Of a DNA stretch of 64,000 nucleotides, positions 1 to 8,362 are shown one piece after another. The notes beneath the pieces were generated by a model. The model was not told the origin of the DNA and ran no database searches. It saw only the letters and a list, made by a program, of their open reading frames with translations. Positions within the stretch are counted from its first letter, which is position 1. The number at the start of each line of letters is the position of its first letter. The stretch is from NCBI RefSeq assembly GCF_014201115.1, contig NZ_JACHDO010000001.1:1240001-1304000 (forward strand), given 5' to 3'. Origin of the DNA: Nocardiopsis metallicus (GTDB lineage: Bacteria; Actinomycetota; Actinomycetes; Streptosporangiales; Streptosporangiaceae). The translations under genes and the position numbers were made by a program.

Positions 1-915
1 GGCGATGCGGGTCACGTCCTGACGGACCGAGGTCAGACTCAGGAACGACAACCGGGCGGCCCGGCTGTCGTCGTAGCCCACCACCGACACCTCCTCGGGC
101 ACCGAACGACCCGCGCGCAGCAGAGTCTCCAACAGTCCGCGCGCGGACTGGTCGTTGCAGCACACCACGGCCGTCGGCAGTTCCTCGCGGGCCAGCAGAG
201 CGGCCGCGGCGCGGGCCCCCGCCTCCTCGGTGTAGGCGCCCGGCACCAGGTCCACGAACCCGTCCAGGCCGTGTGCGCGCATGCCCTCCAGGTAACCGGT
301 CCGGCGCTCGGGGGCACTGGGCAGGTCACCGCCGTGCACGTGTGCGATGCGCCGGTGGCCCAGGGCGACCAGGTGGTCGACCGCCTGACGCACCCCGGAG
401 ACGGCGTCGGTGCGCACACTGTCCGTCCCGGCCGCGTTGGTGCGCTGACCGATCTCCACCACGGGCACCCGCTCGGCGACCCTGGCCAGGTCCTCGGGGG
501 CCTGCGCGGACATCCCGATCAGTACCAGCGCCTCGCAGCGCAGCCCCACGAGTTCGTCGATCGCCTGGCGTTCGGTGCGGTTGGCCAGCATGGCGCTCAG
601 GGCCACGCTGTAGTCGAGCCGGGCCGCCTCCGGGTACAGCGCCTCGACCAGGTCGGCGTCCATCGGGTGCTCCATGGTGAAGAGCACGCCCACCTGACGG
701 CTGCGGGCCCGGCGCAGCAGCTGGGCGGCGGTGTCGGCGCGGTAGCCGAGTTCCTCGGCGGCGCGCAGCACCCGCTCCCGGGTGGCGGCACTGGGGCCCG
801 GGCGGTCGCCCAGGACCAGCGAGACCAGCTGCCGGGAGACCCCCAGGTGCGCCGCGACATCGGCCATGGTCGGCCGCCCGCCGGGTGCCCCGCCACCGCT
901 GTTCCCACTCGCCAC
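1..915 (-). CDS. LacI-family transcriptional regulator (C-terminus beyond window)
   Basis: The frame is open from a GTG at 915 to the window edge, so only the first 305 residues are present. A purine-rich ribosome site (GGGAGGGGA) lies 5 nt upstream of this GTG. Translation shows an N-terminal LacI helix-turn-helix (TMADVAAHLGVS, then RQLVSLVLG) followed by the hinge and the periplasmic-binding-protein-like core with GYRADTAAQLL and DELVGLRCEALVLIG. The family binds palindromic operators and is released or activated by a sugar. It is divergent from the kinase gene. The HTH resembles that of CelR-type cellulase regulators, and a CelR-like operator lies 5.4 kb away, but the ligand cannot be read from the sequence. 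Confidence 0.9.
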   Translation of the reverse strand, partial: MASGNSGGGAPGGRPTMADVAAHLGVSRQLVSLVLGDRPGPSAATRERVLRAAEELGYRADTAAQLLRRARSRQVGVLFTMEHPMDADLVEALYPEAARLDYSVALSAMLANRTERQAIDELVGLRCEALVLIGMSAQAPEDLARVAERVPVVEIGQRTNAAGTDSVRTDAVSGVRQAVDHLVALGHRRIAHVHGGDLPSAPERRTGYLEGMRAHGLDGFVDLVPGAYTEEAGARAAAALLAREELPTAVVCCNDQSARGLLETLLRAGRSVPEEVSVVGYDDSRAARLSFLSLTSVRQDVTRIA

Positions 916-1070
916 TTCGGTCCCCTCCCACGCAGGCGCATCGTACCGTTGTCCGGGCCCGAACCAAGGATCCTCCCGGCGACGAACCTTCCGCGTTACC
1001 GGGACATCAGAACGTCCGGGGCGAGTCCCCCAGCTCACCTCCTTCGCCGACCTCCTCATGAAGGGCACCG

Positions 1071-3380
1071 ATGTCCGTCTCCCCTGACACTTCCCCACCG
1101 CCCGGGCTTGCGTCGTTGGAAGCGGGTGACCCGGCCGAGGTCGGGCCCTACCGGGTGGTGGGGCGGATCGGTGCGGGCGGGATGGGTGCCGTGTTCGGGG
1201 CCCTGGACGTGTACGGGCGCTGTGTGGCGGTCAAGACCGTGCACGCTGACATCGCCCGTGAGTCCCGGTTTCGGGAGGCCTTCGCGCGTGAGGTCGAGAT
1301 GCTGGGGCGGGCGGACGGGGTCAGCACGGCTCGGCTCCATGCGGCTGACACGGAGGCGGAGGTTCCGTGGCTGGCCTTCGACTACGTTCCCGGCCGTGAT
1401 CTGCGGGCCCACGTGCGTGAGTTCGGTCCGTTGGCGGGTGGTATGTTGCGCACCTTCGCCCTGGGGGCGGCTGAGGGTCTGGTCGCGCTGCACGCGGCGG
1501 GGATCGCGCACCGCGACGTCAAGCCGGGCAACGTGATCCTGTCTCCGGACGGGCCGAAGATCGTGGACTTCGGTATCGCGGTCGAGGTCGGCACAGAGAA
1601 CTCCGATGATCCGTCCTCTTCCTACGGCACCCCTGGTTGGACGGCCCCCGAGCGCTACTCCGGGGCGGTCGCGGACCCGTCGGCGGACGTGTTCGCCTGG
1701 GGTGGGCTGGTGGCGCTGGCCGCGACCGGGCGTGAGCCCTTCGGCAAGGCGGACGCGAACGAGCTCGCCCGGCGGGTGAAGGCGGGGGAGCACGACGTCG
1801 AAGGCGTACCCGAGGACCTGCTCGGCCTGGTGAGGGCCGCGCTGTCGGTGGACCCGAAACAGCGCCCGAACTCTCAGGCCCTTGTACGGGCGTTGATGCC
1901 GGTACCCGCCGAGGAAACGCAGAACCAGTACGGGCGCCCGCCGGCCACGGCCGATTCCCTGCGCGGGATGTTGCGCGACTACTGGCGCGGCGTGGACGAC
2001 GCGGGCCACGACCCAGGGCGCTGGGCGGCGGCCCTGGGCGTCGCCTCCGTGGTCGGTCTGGGCACGAGCGCGCTGGGTTCCGGTGTTGTGGGTGCGGGCG
2101 CGATGGGATCGGGAGGCGCCGCTGGATCCGGTGCGGCAGCTGGGGCCGGTGCGGCAGCCGGCACGGCTGGAGCAGGTCCCACGGTTGCCGGTTCGGGGGC
2201 GGTGACCGCTGGGGGAAGTGCGGCCGGCACGGCGACCGGCGGCATGATGAGCGGCATCGCGACATCCAAGTTGGGCCTGGCGGGTGCTGGTGTGCTGGCG
2301 GTGGCCGGTCTGGCCGCGGGCGGGTTCGTGGTCTACAACCAGGTGAGCGAGAGCCCGTCGGAGACGGTCGCCGCCGCGGCGGGCGTGCTGGAGGAGAGCG
2401 AGGGGTTTACCGCCAGGGTGACCCGCTCCTTCTCCCAGTCGCATGCCGAGCGGGTCGCCGAACGCACCGGAACCCCCGTGGACCAGGTGGTGGAGGGCAG
2501 CCTGGTCGAGGAGGAGTACCTGTACTCGGCGGCGGACCAGACTTTCCTCATCCGGGGTGCGGCGATGGGCCCGGGTACCACAGGGGTCGCCAACCACCGG
2601 GGCGACCTGTACGTGTACGAACAGGGTCCGGAGGACGGCTGGCCCCTGCCCGAGCGGATCGAACTCGCTCCCGGCGTCGGTCCGGAATCCGTCGCCGTCA
2701 CCCTGGTCACCGAGCCGCTGCGAGCCCTGGCCGAGAGGGGCGAGGCGGAAACGGTGGAGGGGCAGGAAGGGGTGTATACGGGGCCCACACTGTTCGGGCT
2801 CCTCGATGAGGGGGCCTTCGTGGAGACAGAGGCGATCGCCCGGGTCGAACTCGACGAAGAGGGGGCACCGCTGTGGGCCGAGTACACCACGGACCAGCGG
2901 GAGGTGCGGATCGACTTCGAGGAGAGGGACACCCGGGTGCCGATTGAGGATCCCCAGCTGTGGGCGCTCGACAATGACCTTCGCTGGGATGTGGTGTACG
3001 CCCCGGTCTGCGGGAGTATTCTCTCGGGCTGGCCCGCCCAGCAGGAATGGGATGTCCAGGCCAGCGGCTGGGACATGAGCTGCGACGATGCGATGGATAT
3101 CGCGGGTGTGGTCGCGGACTCGTCAGGCCAGGAGGACCGGGTGACGTTCCTCTTCGGTCGGTTCTCCAGGAGTACGGCCAGGGCGATCGACGAAACGGTG
3201 GCCTGTGGCGACGGCTGGAACCTCGACTTCGGAGAGGAACCGGACCCCACCGAGAACGTCACCCCCCTTCTTCCTTGCAGGCCGATCACGAACTTCACCG
3301 AACCCACCGAGGCATCACCCGATTTCTATGACGCCGACATCGTCCCCATCATCCTGATCGACTTCCAGCTACGGGACTGA
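1071..3380 (+). CDS. Membrane-anchored serine/threonine protein kinase
   Basis: 769-residue Pkn/PASTA-type kinase architecture. The kinase domain (about residues 27-275) has the glycine loop GRIGAGGMGAVFG, catalytic lysine K55 in VAVK, the HRD motif (D149) in HRDVKPGN, DFG at 166-168 and APE at 192-194, so it should be active. A Gly/Ala-rich low-complexity stretch (about 335-395) leads to one transmembrane helix (about 402-425). The remaining ~345 residues are extracytoplasmic, contain four or more cysteines and match no domain I recognise; they are presumably the sensor. The gene is divergent from the LacI regulator and ends at a strong hairpin. Start chosen at 1071; the ATG at 1058 is out of frame. 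Confidence 0.93.
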   Translation: MSVSPDTSPPPGLASLEAGDPAEVGPYRVVGRIGAGGMGAVFGALDVYGRCVAVKTVHADIARESRFREAFAREVEMLGRADGVSTARLHAADTEAEVPWLAFDYVPGRDLRAHVREFGPLAGGMLRTFALGAAEGLVALHAAGIAHRDVKPGNVILSPDGPKIVDFGIAVEVGTENSDDPSSSYGTPGWTAPERYSGAVADPSADVFAWGGLVALAATGREPFGKADANELARRVKAGEHDVEGVPEDLLGLVRAALSVDPKQRPNSQALVRALMPVPAEETQNQYGRPPATADSLRGMLRDYWRGVDDAGHDPGRWAAALGVASVVGLGTSALGSGVVGAGAMGSGGAAGSGAAAGAGAAAGTAGAGPTVAGSGAVTAGGSAAGTATGGMMSGIATSKLGLAGAGVLAVAGLAAGGFVVYNQVSESPSETVAAAAGVLEESEGFTARVTRSFSQSHAERVAERTGTPVDQVVEGSLVEEEYLYSAADQTFLIRGAAMGPGTTGVANHRGDLYVYEQGPEDGWPLPERIELAPGVGPESVAVTLVTEPLRALAERGEAETVEGQEGVYTGPTLFGLLDEGAFVETEAIARVELDEEGAPLWAEYTTDQREVRIDFEERDTRVPIEDPQLWALDNDLRWDVVYAPVCGSILSGWPAQQEWDVQASGWDMSCDDAMDIAGVVADSSGQEDRVTFLFGRFSRSTARAIDETVACGDGWNLDFGEEPDPTENVTPLLPCRPITNFTEPTEASPDFYDADIVPIILIDFQLRD

Positions 3381-3408
3381 CCTGCGGACGCGGCCTCGGG
3401 CACAAGAA

Positions 3409-3436
3409 AGGGGGCGCGCCACCGGGCGCGCCCCCT
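3409..3436 (+). terminator. Hairpin after kinase gene
   Basis: Perfect 12-bp stem AGGGGGCGCGCC / GGCGCGCCCCCT around a 4-nt loop, 28 nt after the kinase stop codon. No T-run follows, which is common for actinobacterial terminators. It also separates the kinase transcript from the structured repeats that begin at 3441. Confidence 0.7.
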
Positions 3437-3440
3437 GAAG

Positions 3441-3580
3441 TCTGGCCGGTTCCACGTCCCCCAACGCGGAACCGGCCACGCGGCCCGCGCACTGAGTGCG
3501 GTACGGCCGCTGGGCGGCGAATACGGTGATCATTCCGTGTCGGAAACCCCCATTTACGACGCGGACACTCGTATTCGCTT
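3441..3580 (+). ncRNA. Structured repeat unit 1 with C-rich hairpin loops (6C-like)
   Basis: First of two tandem units of about 145 nt. Three helices are visible. Hairpin A: stem 3444-3453/3468-3477 (10 bp, perfect) with loop ACGTCCCCCAACGC. Hairpin B: GCGGCC 3480-3485 with GGCCGC 3505-3510, enclosing CGCAC/GTGCG with a TGA triloop. Hairpin C: outer stem GCGAATACG 3517-3525 / CGTATTCGC 3570-3578, inner stem CCGTGTCG 3535-3542 / CGACGCGG 3557-3564 (one G-U pair), loop GAAACCCCCATTTA. Two loops each hold five consecutive Cs, which recalls the actinobacterial 6C RNA motif (two hairpins with C-run loops). Drawn on the plus strand because there the loops are C-rich. No open frame fits the region. 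Confidence 0.6.
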
Positions 3581-3582
3581 GG

Positions 3583-3726
3583 TCTTGGCCGGGTCCCACG
3601 TCCCCCAACGCGGGACCCGACCGCGCGGCCTACGCACTAGGTGCGGTCTGGCCGCTGGGAAGGCGGTTGTAGCGATGGTTTCGTGTCGGAAACCCCCATT
3701 GCCGACACGAACGCGTACAACCGCGC
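3583..3726 (+). ncRNA. Structured repeat unit 2 with C-rich hairpin loops (6C-like)
   Basis: Second copy of the preceding unit. The loops are nearly identical but the stems are changed in a compensatory way. Hairpin A is GGGTCCC 3591-3597 / GGGACCC 3612-3618 with the identical loop ACGTCCCCCAACGC. Hairpin B is GCGGCC 3625-3630 / GGCCGC 3650-3655 with CGCAC-TAG-GTGCG. Hairpin C has outer stem GCGGTTGTA 3663-3671 / TACAACCGC 3716-3724 and inner stem TTCGTGTCGG 3680-3689 / CCGACACGAA 3702-3711 with loop AAACCCCCATTG. Conserved loops on covarying stems argue for selection on RNA structure, not a simple DNA repeat. The molecular role is unknown. Confidence 0.6.
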
Positions 3727-3802
3727 ATGGTCTGAAGGTGATGTTCGAAGCTTCGCACAGACGCTGGTGGGATTGTTGGGGTCGGGGTCGGTCTGGGGTG
3801 CT

Positions 3803-3831
3803 TCACCTGTAAGAACGCTTCGTACAGGTGA
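3803..3831. repeat. Inverted repeat upstream of the 3943 gene
   Basis: TCACCTGTA (3803-3811) and TACAGGTGA (3823-3831) are perfect 9-bp arms around an 11-nt spacer. It could be an RNA hairpin ending the structured-repeat transcript, or an operator for the small gene that begins at 3943. The 3727-3942 stretch holds nothing else I recognise. Confidence 0.4.
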
Positions 3832-3942
3832 GGTGTTCCCGCCCCGGCAGCGGATTTTCATCCGGCCCGGTAAAAAGCGGGTGCGGAGTGGGGCACGGAA
3901 CCCTAAGCTCCTCTTCGGACCCGGGCGGCGAAGGAGGCGGAC

Positions 3943-4296
3943 ATGCCCGAACCGGTGACCCTGTGGCGGCCCACCGGGCCCGCGGAGCTCGCGTTGGTAA
4001 GGGATTCCGGCTGGCGGGAGTGGCCGCCGCGCCTGCCCGAGCAGCCCATCTTCTACCCGGTGCTGAACGAGGACTACGCGACGCGGATCGCCCGGGAGTG
4101 GAACCTGCCACGAGACGGTGAGGGGCACGTCACCCGTTTCCGGGTGGACGCCGGATTCGCCTCCCGGTATCCGGTCCGGCAGGTGGGCGGGCGCACGATC
4201 CTGGAACTGTGGGTGCCAGCCGGGGAACTGGCCGAGTTCAACGCGCACATCCACGGGGAGATTGAGCTGGTGGGGTCCTTCCTGCCGGCGGGATAG
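3943..4296 (+). CDS. Small conserved actinobacterial protein of unknown function
   Basis: 117 residues, soluble, no signal peptide or membrane segment. A strong ribosome site (GGAGG) lies just upstream of the ATG. The sequence belongs to a recurrent Streptomyces/Nocardiopsis family with a conserved core (YPVLNEDYATRIAREWN and YPVRQVGGRTILELW) that is often labelled ADP-ribosylation/crystallin J1. I see no catalytic residues that justify that label, so no function is claimed. It is monocistronic: a strong terminator follows 37 nt after the stop. Confidence 0.8.
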   Translation: MPEPVTLWRPTGPAELALVRDSGWREWPPRLPEQPIFYPVLNEDYATRIAREWNLPRDGEGHVTRFRVDAGFASRYPVRQVGGRTILELWVPAGELAEFNAHIHGEIELVGSFLPAG

Positions 4297-4333
4297 GCCC
4301 CGGTCCGGGGCGGTGGGAGCGACGTGAACAAGG

Positions 4334-4371
4334 GCGGGGCCGGTGCACGAGGGCGCACCGGCCCCGCTTTT
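4334..4371 (+). terminator. Rho-independent terminator
   Basis: Perfect 13-bp stem GCGGGGCCGGTGC (4334-4346) / GCACCGGCCCCGC (4355-4367), 8-nt loop, then TTTT. It ends the small gene at 3943-4296 and insulates the monooxygenase operon. Confidence 0.9.
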
Positions 4372-4490
4372 GTGTACGCGAAGGTCTGCCGTGGTAGGTG
4401 CGGGGGAATACCTGAGTCCGGGCCGGGGTTCGGCATGATAGTTTTATAGAAAGCATTTTCCTGGGAAGCTAGTTGGAGCGGGGAACGGCC

Positions 4491-5594
4491 ATGCAGTTCG
4501 GAATCTTCTCGGTCAGCGACGTGACCACCGACCCGACGACGGGACGTACGCCGACCGAAGGCGAGCGGATCAAGGCGATGGTGCGGATCGCCCTCAAGGC
4601 CGAGGAGGTGGGTCTGGACGTCTTCGCCAGCGGCGAGCACCACAACCCGCCCTTCGTCGCCTCCTCGCCCACCACCATGCTCGGTTACGTCGCGGCGCAG
4701 ACCGAGAAGATCGTCCTGTCCACCTCCACCACGCTCATCACCACCAACGACCCGGTGAAGATCGCGGAGGACTTCGCGATGCTCCAGCACCTGGCCGACG
4801 GCCGGGTGGACCTGATGATGGGGCGCGGCAACACCGGACCGGTCTACCCCTGGTTCGGGCAGGACATCCGACAGGGCATCCCGCTGGCGCTGGAGAACTA
4901 CAACCTCCTGCACCGCCTGTGGCGCGAGGACGTCGTCGACTGGGAGGGCAAGTTCCGCACCCCGCTGCAGGGCTTCACCTCCACCCCGCGCCCGCTGGAC
5001 GGCGTGCCGCCGTTCGTCTGGCACGGTTCCATCCGCAGCCCGGAGATCGCCGAACAGGCCGCCTACTACGGTGACGGCTTCTTCCACAACAACATCTTCT
5101 GGCCGGCCACCCACACCAAGAAGCTCATCTCGCTGTACCGCCGCCGCTTCGAGCACTACGGCCACGGCCGGGCCGACCAGGCCGTCGTCGGGCTGGGCGG
5201 ACAGGTGTTCATGCGCAAGAACTCCCAGGACGCGGTGAAGGAGTTCCGGCCCTACTTCGACAACGCGCCGGTCTACGGCGGCGGTCCCTCCCTGGAGGAG
5301 TTCACCCGTGAGACCCCGCTGACCGTCGGCAGCCCGCAGGAGGTCATCGACCGTACCCTGGGCTTCCGGGAGTCCTTCGGCGACTACCAGCGCCAGCTCT
5401 TCCTGATGGACCACGCGGGCCTGCCGCTCAAGACCGTCCTGGAGCAGCTGGACCTCCTCGGCGAGGAGGTCGTCCCGGTGCTGCGCAAGGAGTTCGCCGC
5501 GAAGAAGCCCGAGCACGTGCCCGACGCGCCCACCCACGCCTCGCTCCTGGCCGCGAAGGAGCGCGCGACCACGAACACGGAGGTCCAGGAATGA
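4491..5594 (+). CDS. LLM-class flavin-dependent monooxygenase (CE1758-like)
   Basis: 367-residue TIM-barrel flavoenzyme of the bacterial luciferase-like superfamily. Recognisable blocks are MQFGIFSVSDV at the N-terminus, GLDVFASGEHHNPPF, STSTTLITTNDPVKIAEDFA, and DLMMGRGNTGPVYPWFG. The family uses reduced FMN supplied by a partner reductase and O2 to oxidise an organic substrate, here unknown. The next gene, overlapping by 4 nt (ATGA), encodes an NADPH-dependent FMN reductase, the arrangement of the CE1758/CE1759 pair. Start placed at ATG 4491, 7 nt after GGAGCGGGG; an in-frame TTG at 4473 lies upstream of that ribosome site. Confidence 0.9.
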   Translation: MQFGIFSVSDVTTDPTTGRTPTEGERIKAMVRIALKAEEVGLDVFASGEHHNPPFVASSPTTMLGYVAAQTEKIVLSTSTTLITTNDPVKIAEDFAMLQHLADGRVDLMMGRGNTGPVYPWFGQDIRQGIPLALENYNLLHRLWREDVVDWEGKFRTPLQGFTSTPRPLDGVPPFVWHGSIRSPEIAEQAAYYGDGFFHNNIFWPATHTKKLISLYRRRFEHYGHGRADQAVVGLGGQVFMRKNSQDAVKEFRPYFDNAPVYGGGPSLEEFTRETPLTVGSPQEVIDRTLGFRESFGDYQRQLFLMDHAGLPLKTVLEQLDLLGEEVVPVLRKEFAAKKPEHVPDAPTHASLLAAKERATTNTEVQE

Positions 5595-6208
5595 CCCGCA
5601 AGCTCGTCACCGTCACGGCCGGGCTCAGCAGCCCCTCCTCGACCCGGCTGCTCGCCGACCGACTGACCGGAGCCGCCGAGGAGGCCCTGGCCGACCGCGG
5701 TGAGAAGGTCGAGGCCAGGACCGTCGAGCTGCGCGAGGTGGCCCACGACATCATGAACGCCATGACCACCCGGGTCCCCACCGGAGACCTGCCCGGGGTC
5801 CTGGCCGACATCGCCGAGGCGGACGGGGTCATCGCGGTGACTCCGGTCTTCAACGCCTCCTACAGCGGCCTGTTCAAGTCGTTCTTCGACGTCGTCGAAC
5901 CCGGTGTGCTGGACGGAAAGCCGGTCCTGGTGGCCGCCACCGGTGGCAGTCCGCGCCACTCGCTGGTGCTGGAGCACGCGCTGCGCCCGATGTTCTCCTA
6001 CACCCGTTCGGTGGTGGTGCCCACGGGCGTCTACGCCGCCTCCGAGGACTGGGGCGCGGGCGAGAGCGGCGGCCGCGAACTGGCCGAACGCATCACCCGG
6101 GCGGCCCGGCAGCTGGCCATGCTCGCCACGGAGAACGCTCCGGCCGTGGCCGACCCCTACGAGGAACCCACTCCCTTCACCGATCTGATGTCCGGCCTGG
6201 GGAGATGA
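5591..6208 (+). CDS. NADPH-dependent FMN reductase (CE1759-like)
   Basis: 205 residues with the flavodoxin-like fold: N-terminal KLVTVTAGLSSPSSTRLLAD is the flavin-phosphate loop, followed by VIAVTPVFNASYSGLFKSFFD, typical of NAD(P)H:FMN reductases that make free FMNH2. Translationally coupled to the monooxygenase (ATGA overlap), so the two very probably form a two-component system. The transcript ends in a 15-bp hairpin immediately after the stop codon. Confidence 0.9.
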   Translation: MTRKLVTVTAGLSSPSSTRLLADRLTGAAEEALADRGEKVEARTVELREVAHDIMNAMTTRVPTGDLPGVLADIAEADGVIAVTPVFNASYSGLFKSFFDVVEPGVLDGKPVLVAATGGSPRHSLVLEHALRPMFSYTRSVVVPTGVYAASEDWGAGESGGRELAERITRAARQLAMLATENAPAVADPYEEPTPFTDLMSGLGR

Positions 6209-6210
6209 CC

Positions 6211-6243
6211 GTCCGTTCCCGCCGGTCCCCGGCGGGAACGGAC
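6211..6243 (+). terminator. Hairpin after FMN reductase
   Basis: Perfect 15-bp stem (6211-6225 with 6229-6243) and a 3-nt loop, starting 2 nt after the stop. No T-run. It separates the flavin operon from the cellulase cluster. Confidence 0.8.
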
Positions 6244-6344
6244 CCCAGGGGCGGGAAACGGGCGCGGTGGCCGGTGACGGCCGGATGCGAGTTCCGCTGA
6301 GTTTTCCTCTCATCACCCGTTGCAGTTGCTTTTCAATGGTGTTA

Positions 6345-6358
6345 ACTTTCCGGAAAGT
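6345..6358. promoter_or_regulatory. 14-bp palindrome upstream of the cellulase cluster
   Basis: ACTTTCCGGAAAGT is a perfect palindrome 6 nt before the CelR-like box. A related inverted repeat, CTTCCGGA-TTTT-TCCGGAAG, lies at 6489-6508, so the TTCCGGAA core occurs twice in front of the GH6 gene. This could be a site for a second regulator, or the second copy could be a leader hairpin. Function is inferred only from symmetry and position. Confidence 0.4.
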
Positions 6359-6364
6359 GCTGCA

Positions 6365-6378
6365 TGGGAGCGCTCCCG
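6365..6378. promoter_or_regulatory. CelR-type operator
   Basis: TGGGAGCGCTCCCG matches the 14-bp CelR operator known from Thermobifida fusca cellulase genes (TGGGAGCGCTCCCA) at 13 of 14 positions. It lies 190 bp before the GH6 start codon. CelR is a LacI-family repressor released by cellobiose, so the cluster is probably cellobiose-inducible. A LacI-family gene lies at the window start, but whether it encodes CelR cannot be told here. Confidence 0.8.
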
Positions 6379-6567
6379 AATTGGGGTGGACCCTCAGTGC
6401 ACCGTCTGGACCGCACCACGACCGGCAGGCGTACGGCCCGGAGCGGGAGGTAGTCCCGTCCCTCCGAGGCGCCGTGCTCCGCGTCGCCCTTCCGGATTTT
6501 TCCGGAAGTAATGCGACGTTCCCCGCAAGCTCACACTCCTGGCACCCCCCTACGCGAGGAAACCACG

Positions 6568-8337
6568 ATGAGCAGAGCCCCCTCCTCCTCTCACAGAACC
6601 CTGCCCCGCCGGGCGCTTGCCACGGCCTCCGCCCTGCTCCTGGGTGTGGCCACCGCACTCACCGCCTCCGCCCCGGCCACCGCCGCCACCGGCTGTTCCG
6701 TCGACTACCAGCTCAATGACTGGGGCTCGGGCTTCACCGCCGACGTCCAGATCACCAACCTGGGAAGCGCGGTCAACGGCTGGACCCTGGACTGGACCTT
6801 CGACGGCAACCAGCAGATCAGCAACACCTGGGGCGGTACGCACAGCCAGTCCGGCCAGAGCGTCTCGGTCACCGACGCCGGACACAACGCCGCCATCGCC
6901 CAGGACGCGACCGTCTCCTTCGGCTTCCAAGCCGCGTACTCCGGGAGCAACGCCGTCCCGACCGACTTCACCCTCAACGGGGTCCTCTGCGAGGGCAGCG
7001 TGGACCCGGGGCCCGACCCGGATCCGGACCCCGATCCCGACCCCGACCCGGACCCGGATCCCACGCCCGGCGAGCGGGTGGACAACCCCTACGTGGGCGC
7101 GGACGTGTACGTGAACCCGATCTGGTCCGCCAACGCCGCGGCCGAACCCGGCGGCGAGGCCGTGGCCGACCAGCCCACCGGGGTCTGGATGGACCGGACC
7201 AGCGCCATCGAGGGCAACGACAGCCCCACCACGGGAGACATGGGGCTGCGCGACCACCTGGACGAGGCGGTCGCGCAGGCCGCGGGCGAACCGCTGGTCT
7301 TCCAGTTGGTCATCTACAACCTGCCCGGCCGTGACTGCGCTGCCCTGGCCTCCAACGGCGAACTCGGCCCCGAGGAGATCGACCGTTACGAGTCGGAGTA
7401 CATCGATCCGATCGCGGACATCCTGCGTGACTACGAGGACACGTCCCTGCGCGTGGTCACCACGATCGAGATCGACTCCCTGCCCAACCTGATCACCAAC
7501 ATCTCGCCCCGTGAGACGGCCACGCCCGAGTGCGACGTCATGCTGGCCAACGGCAACTACGTCAACGGGGTCGGCTACGCGCTCGCCCAGCTCGGAGCCA
7601 TCAGCAACGTCTACAACTACGTGGACGCCGGGCACCACGGCTGGATCGGCTGGGAGGACAACTTCGCCCCCTCCGCCGCGCTCTTCTACGAGGCCGCCAA
7701 CGCCAACGGGGCCAGCCCCGACGACGTGCACGGCTTCATCGCCAACACCGCCAACTACTCGGCCCTGAAGGAGGAGCACTTCGCGATCGGTGAGACCGTC
7801 AACGGCACACCGGTGCGCCAGTCCAGCTGGGTGGACTGGAACAACTACGTCGACGAGCTCTCCTTCGCCCAGGCGCTGCGCGTGGAACTGGTCTCCCAGG
7901 GCTTCGACCCGGGGATCGGAATGCTCATCGACACCTCCCGCAACGGCTGGGGCGGACCCGACCGGCCCATCAGCGCGGGCCCGACCACCGACGTCGACGC
8001 CTACGTGGACGGCGGCCGCTTCGACCGCCGTATCCAGTACGGAAACTGGTGCAACCAGGCCGGCGCCGGGTTGGGCGAGCGCCCCACCACCGCCCCCGAG
8101 CCCGGGATCGACGCCTACGTGTGGATGAAGCCCCCGGGTGAGTCGGACGGCTCCAGCGAGGAGATCCCCAACGACGAGGGCAAGGGCTTCGACCGGATGT
8201 GCGACCCCACCTACGAGGGAAACCCGCGCAACAACCACAGCATGAGCGGCGCACTGCCCGACGCGCCGGTCGCCGGCCACTGGTTCTCCGAGCAGTTCCA
8301 GGAACTGCTGGCCAACGCCCACCCCCCGGTCCAGTGA
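6568..8337 (+). CDS. Secreted GH6 exocellulase with N-terminal CBM2
   Basis: 589 residues, close in length and order to T. fusca Cel6B. A signal peptide (about 1-38, ending APATAA) is followed by a CBM2 cellulose-binding module (about 42-144, starting GCSVDYQLND and closing with NGVLCEG), a Pro-Asp linker (about 146-168), and a GH6 domain to the end. GH6 blocks include NPYVGADVYVNPIWSANAAA, LVIYNLPGRDC and TTIEIDSLPNL. The long catalytic domain fits an exo-acting enzyme releasing cellobiose from non-reducing ends, rather than a short GH6 endoglucanase. Start at ATG 6568 behind GAGGA. First gene of the cluster, downstream of the CelR-like operator. Confidence 0.93.
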   Translation: MSRAPSSSHRTLPRRALATASALLLGVATALTASAPATAATGCSVDYQLNDWGSGFTADVQITNLGSAVNGWTLDWTFDGNQQISNTWGGTHSQSGQSVSVTDAGHNAAIAQDATVSFGFQAAYSGSNAVPTDFTLNGVLCEGSVDPGPDPDPDPDPDPDPDPDPTPGERVDNPYVGADVYVNPIWSANAAAEPGGEAVADQPTGVWMDRTSAIEGNDSPTTGDMGLRDHLDEAVAQAAGEPLVFQLVIYNLPGRDCAALASNGELGPEEIDRYESEYIDPIADILRDYEDTSLRVVTTIEIDSLPNLITNISPRETATPECDVMLANGNYVNGVGYALAQLGAISNVYNYVDAGHHGWIGWEDNFAPSAALFYEAANANGASPDDVHGFIANTANYSALKEEHFAIGETVNGTPVRQSSWVDWNNYVDELSFAQALRVELVSQGFDPGIGMLIDTSRNGWGGPDRPISAGPTTDVDAYVDGGRFDRRIQYGNWCNQAGAGLGERPTTAPEPGIDAYVWMKPPGESDGSSEEIPNDEGKGFDRMCDPTYEGNPRNNHSMSGALPDAPVAGHWFSEQFQELLANAHPPVQ

Positions 8338-8362
8338 CCACCCTGCGGTAGAGATCCCGACC

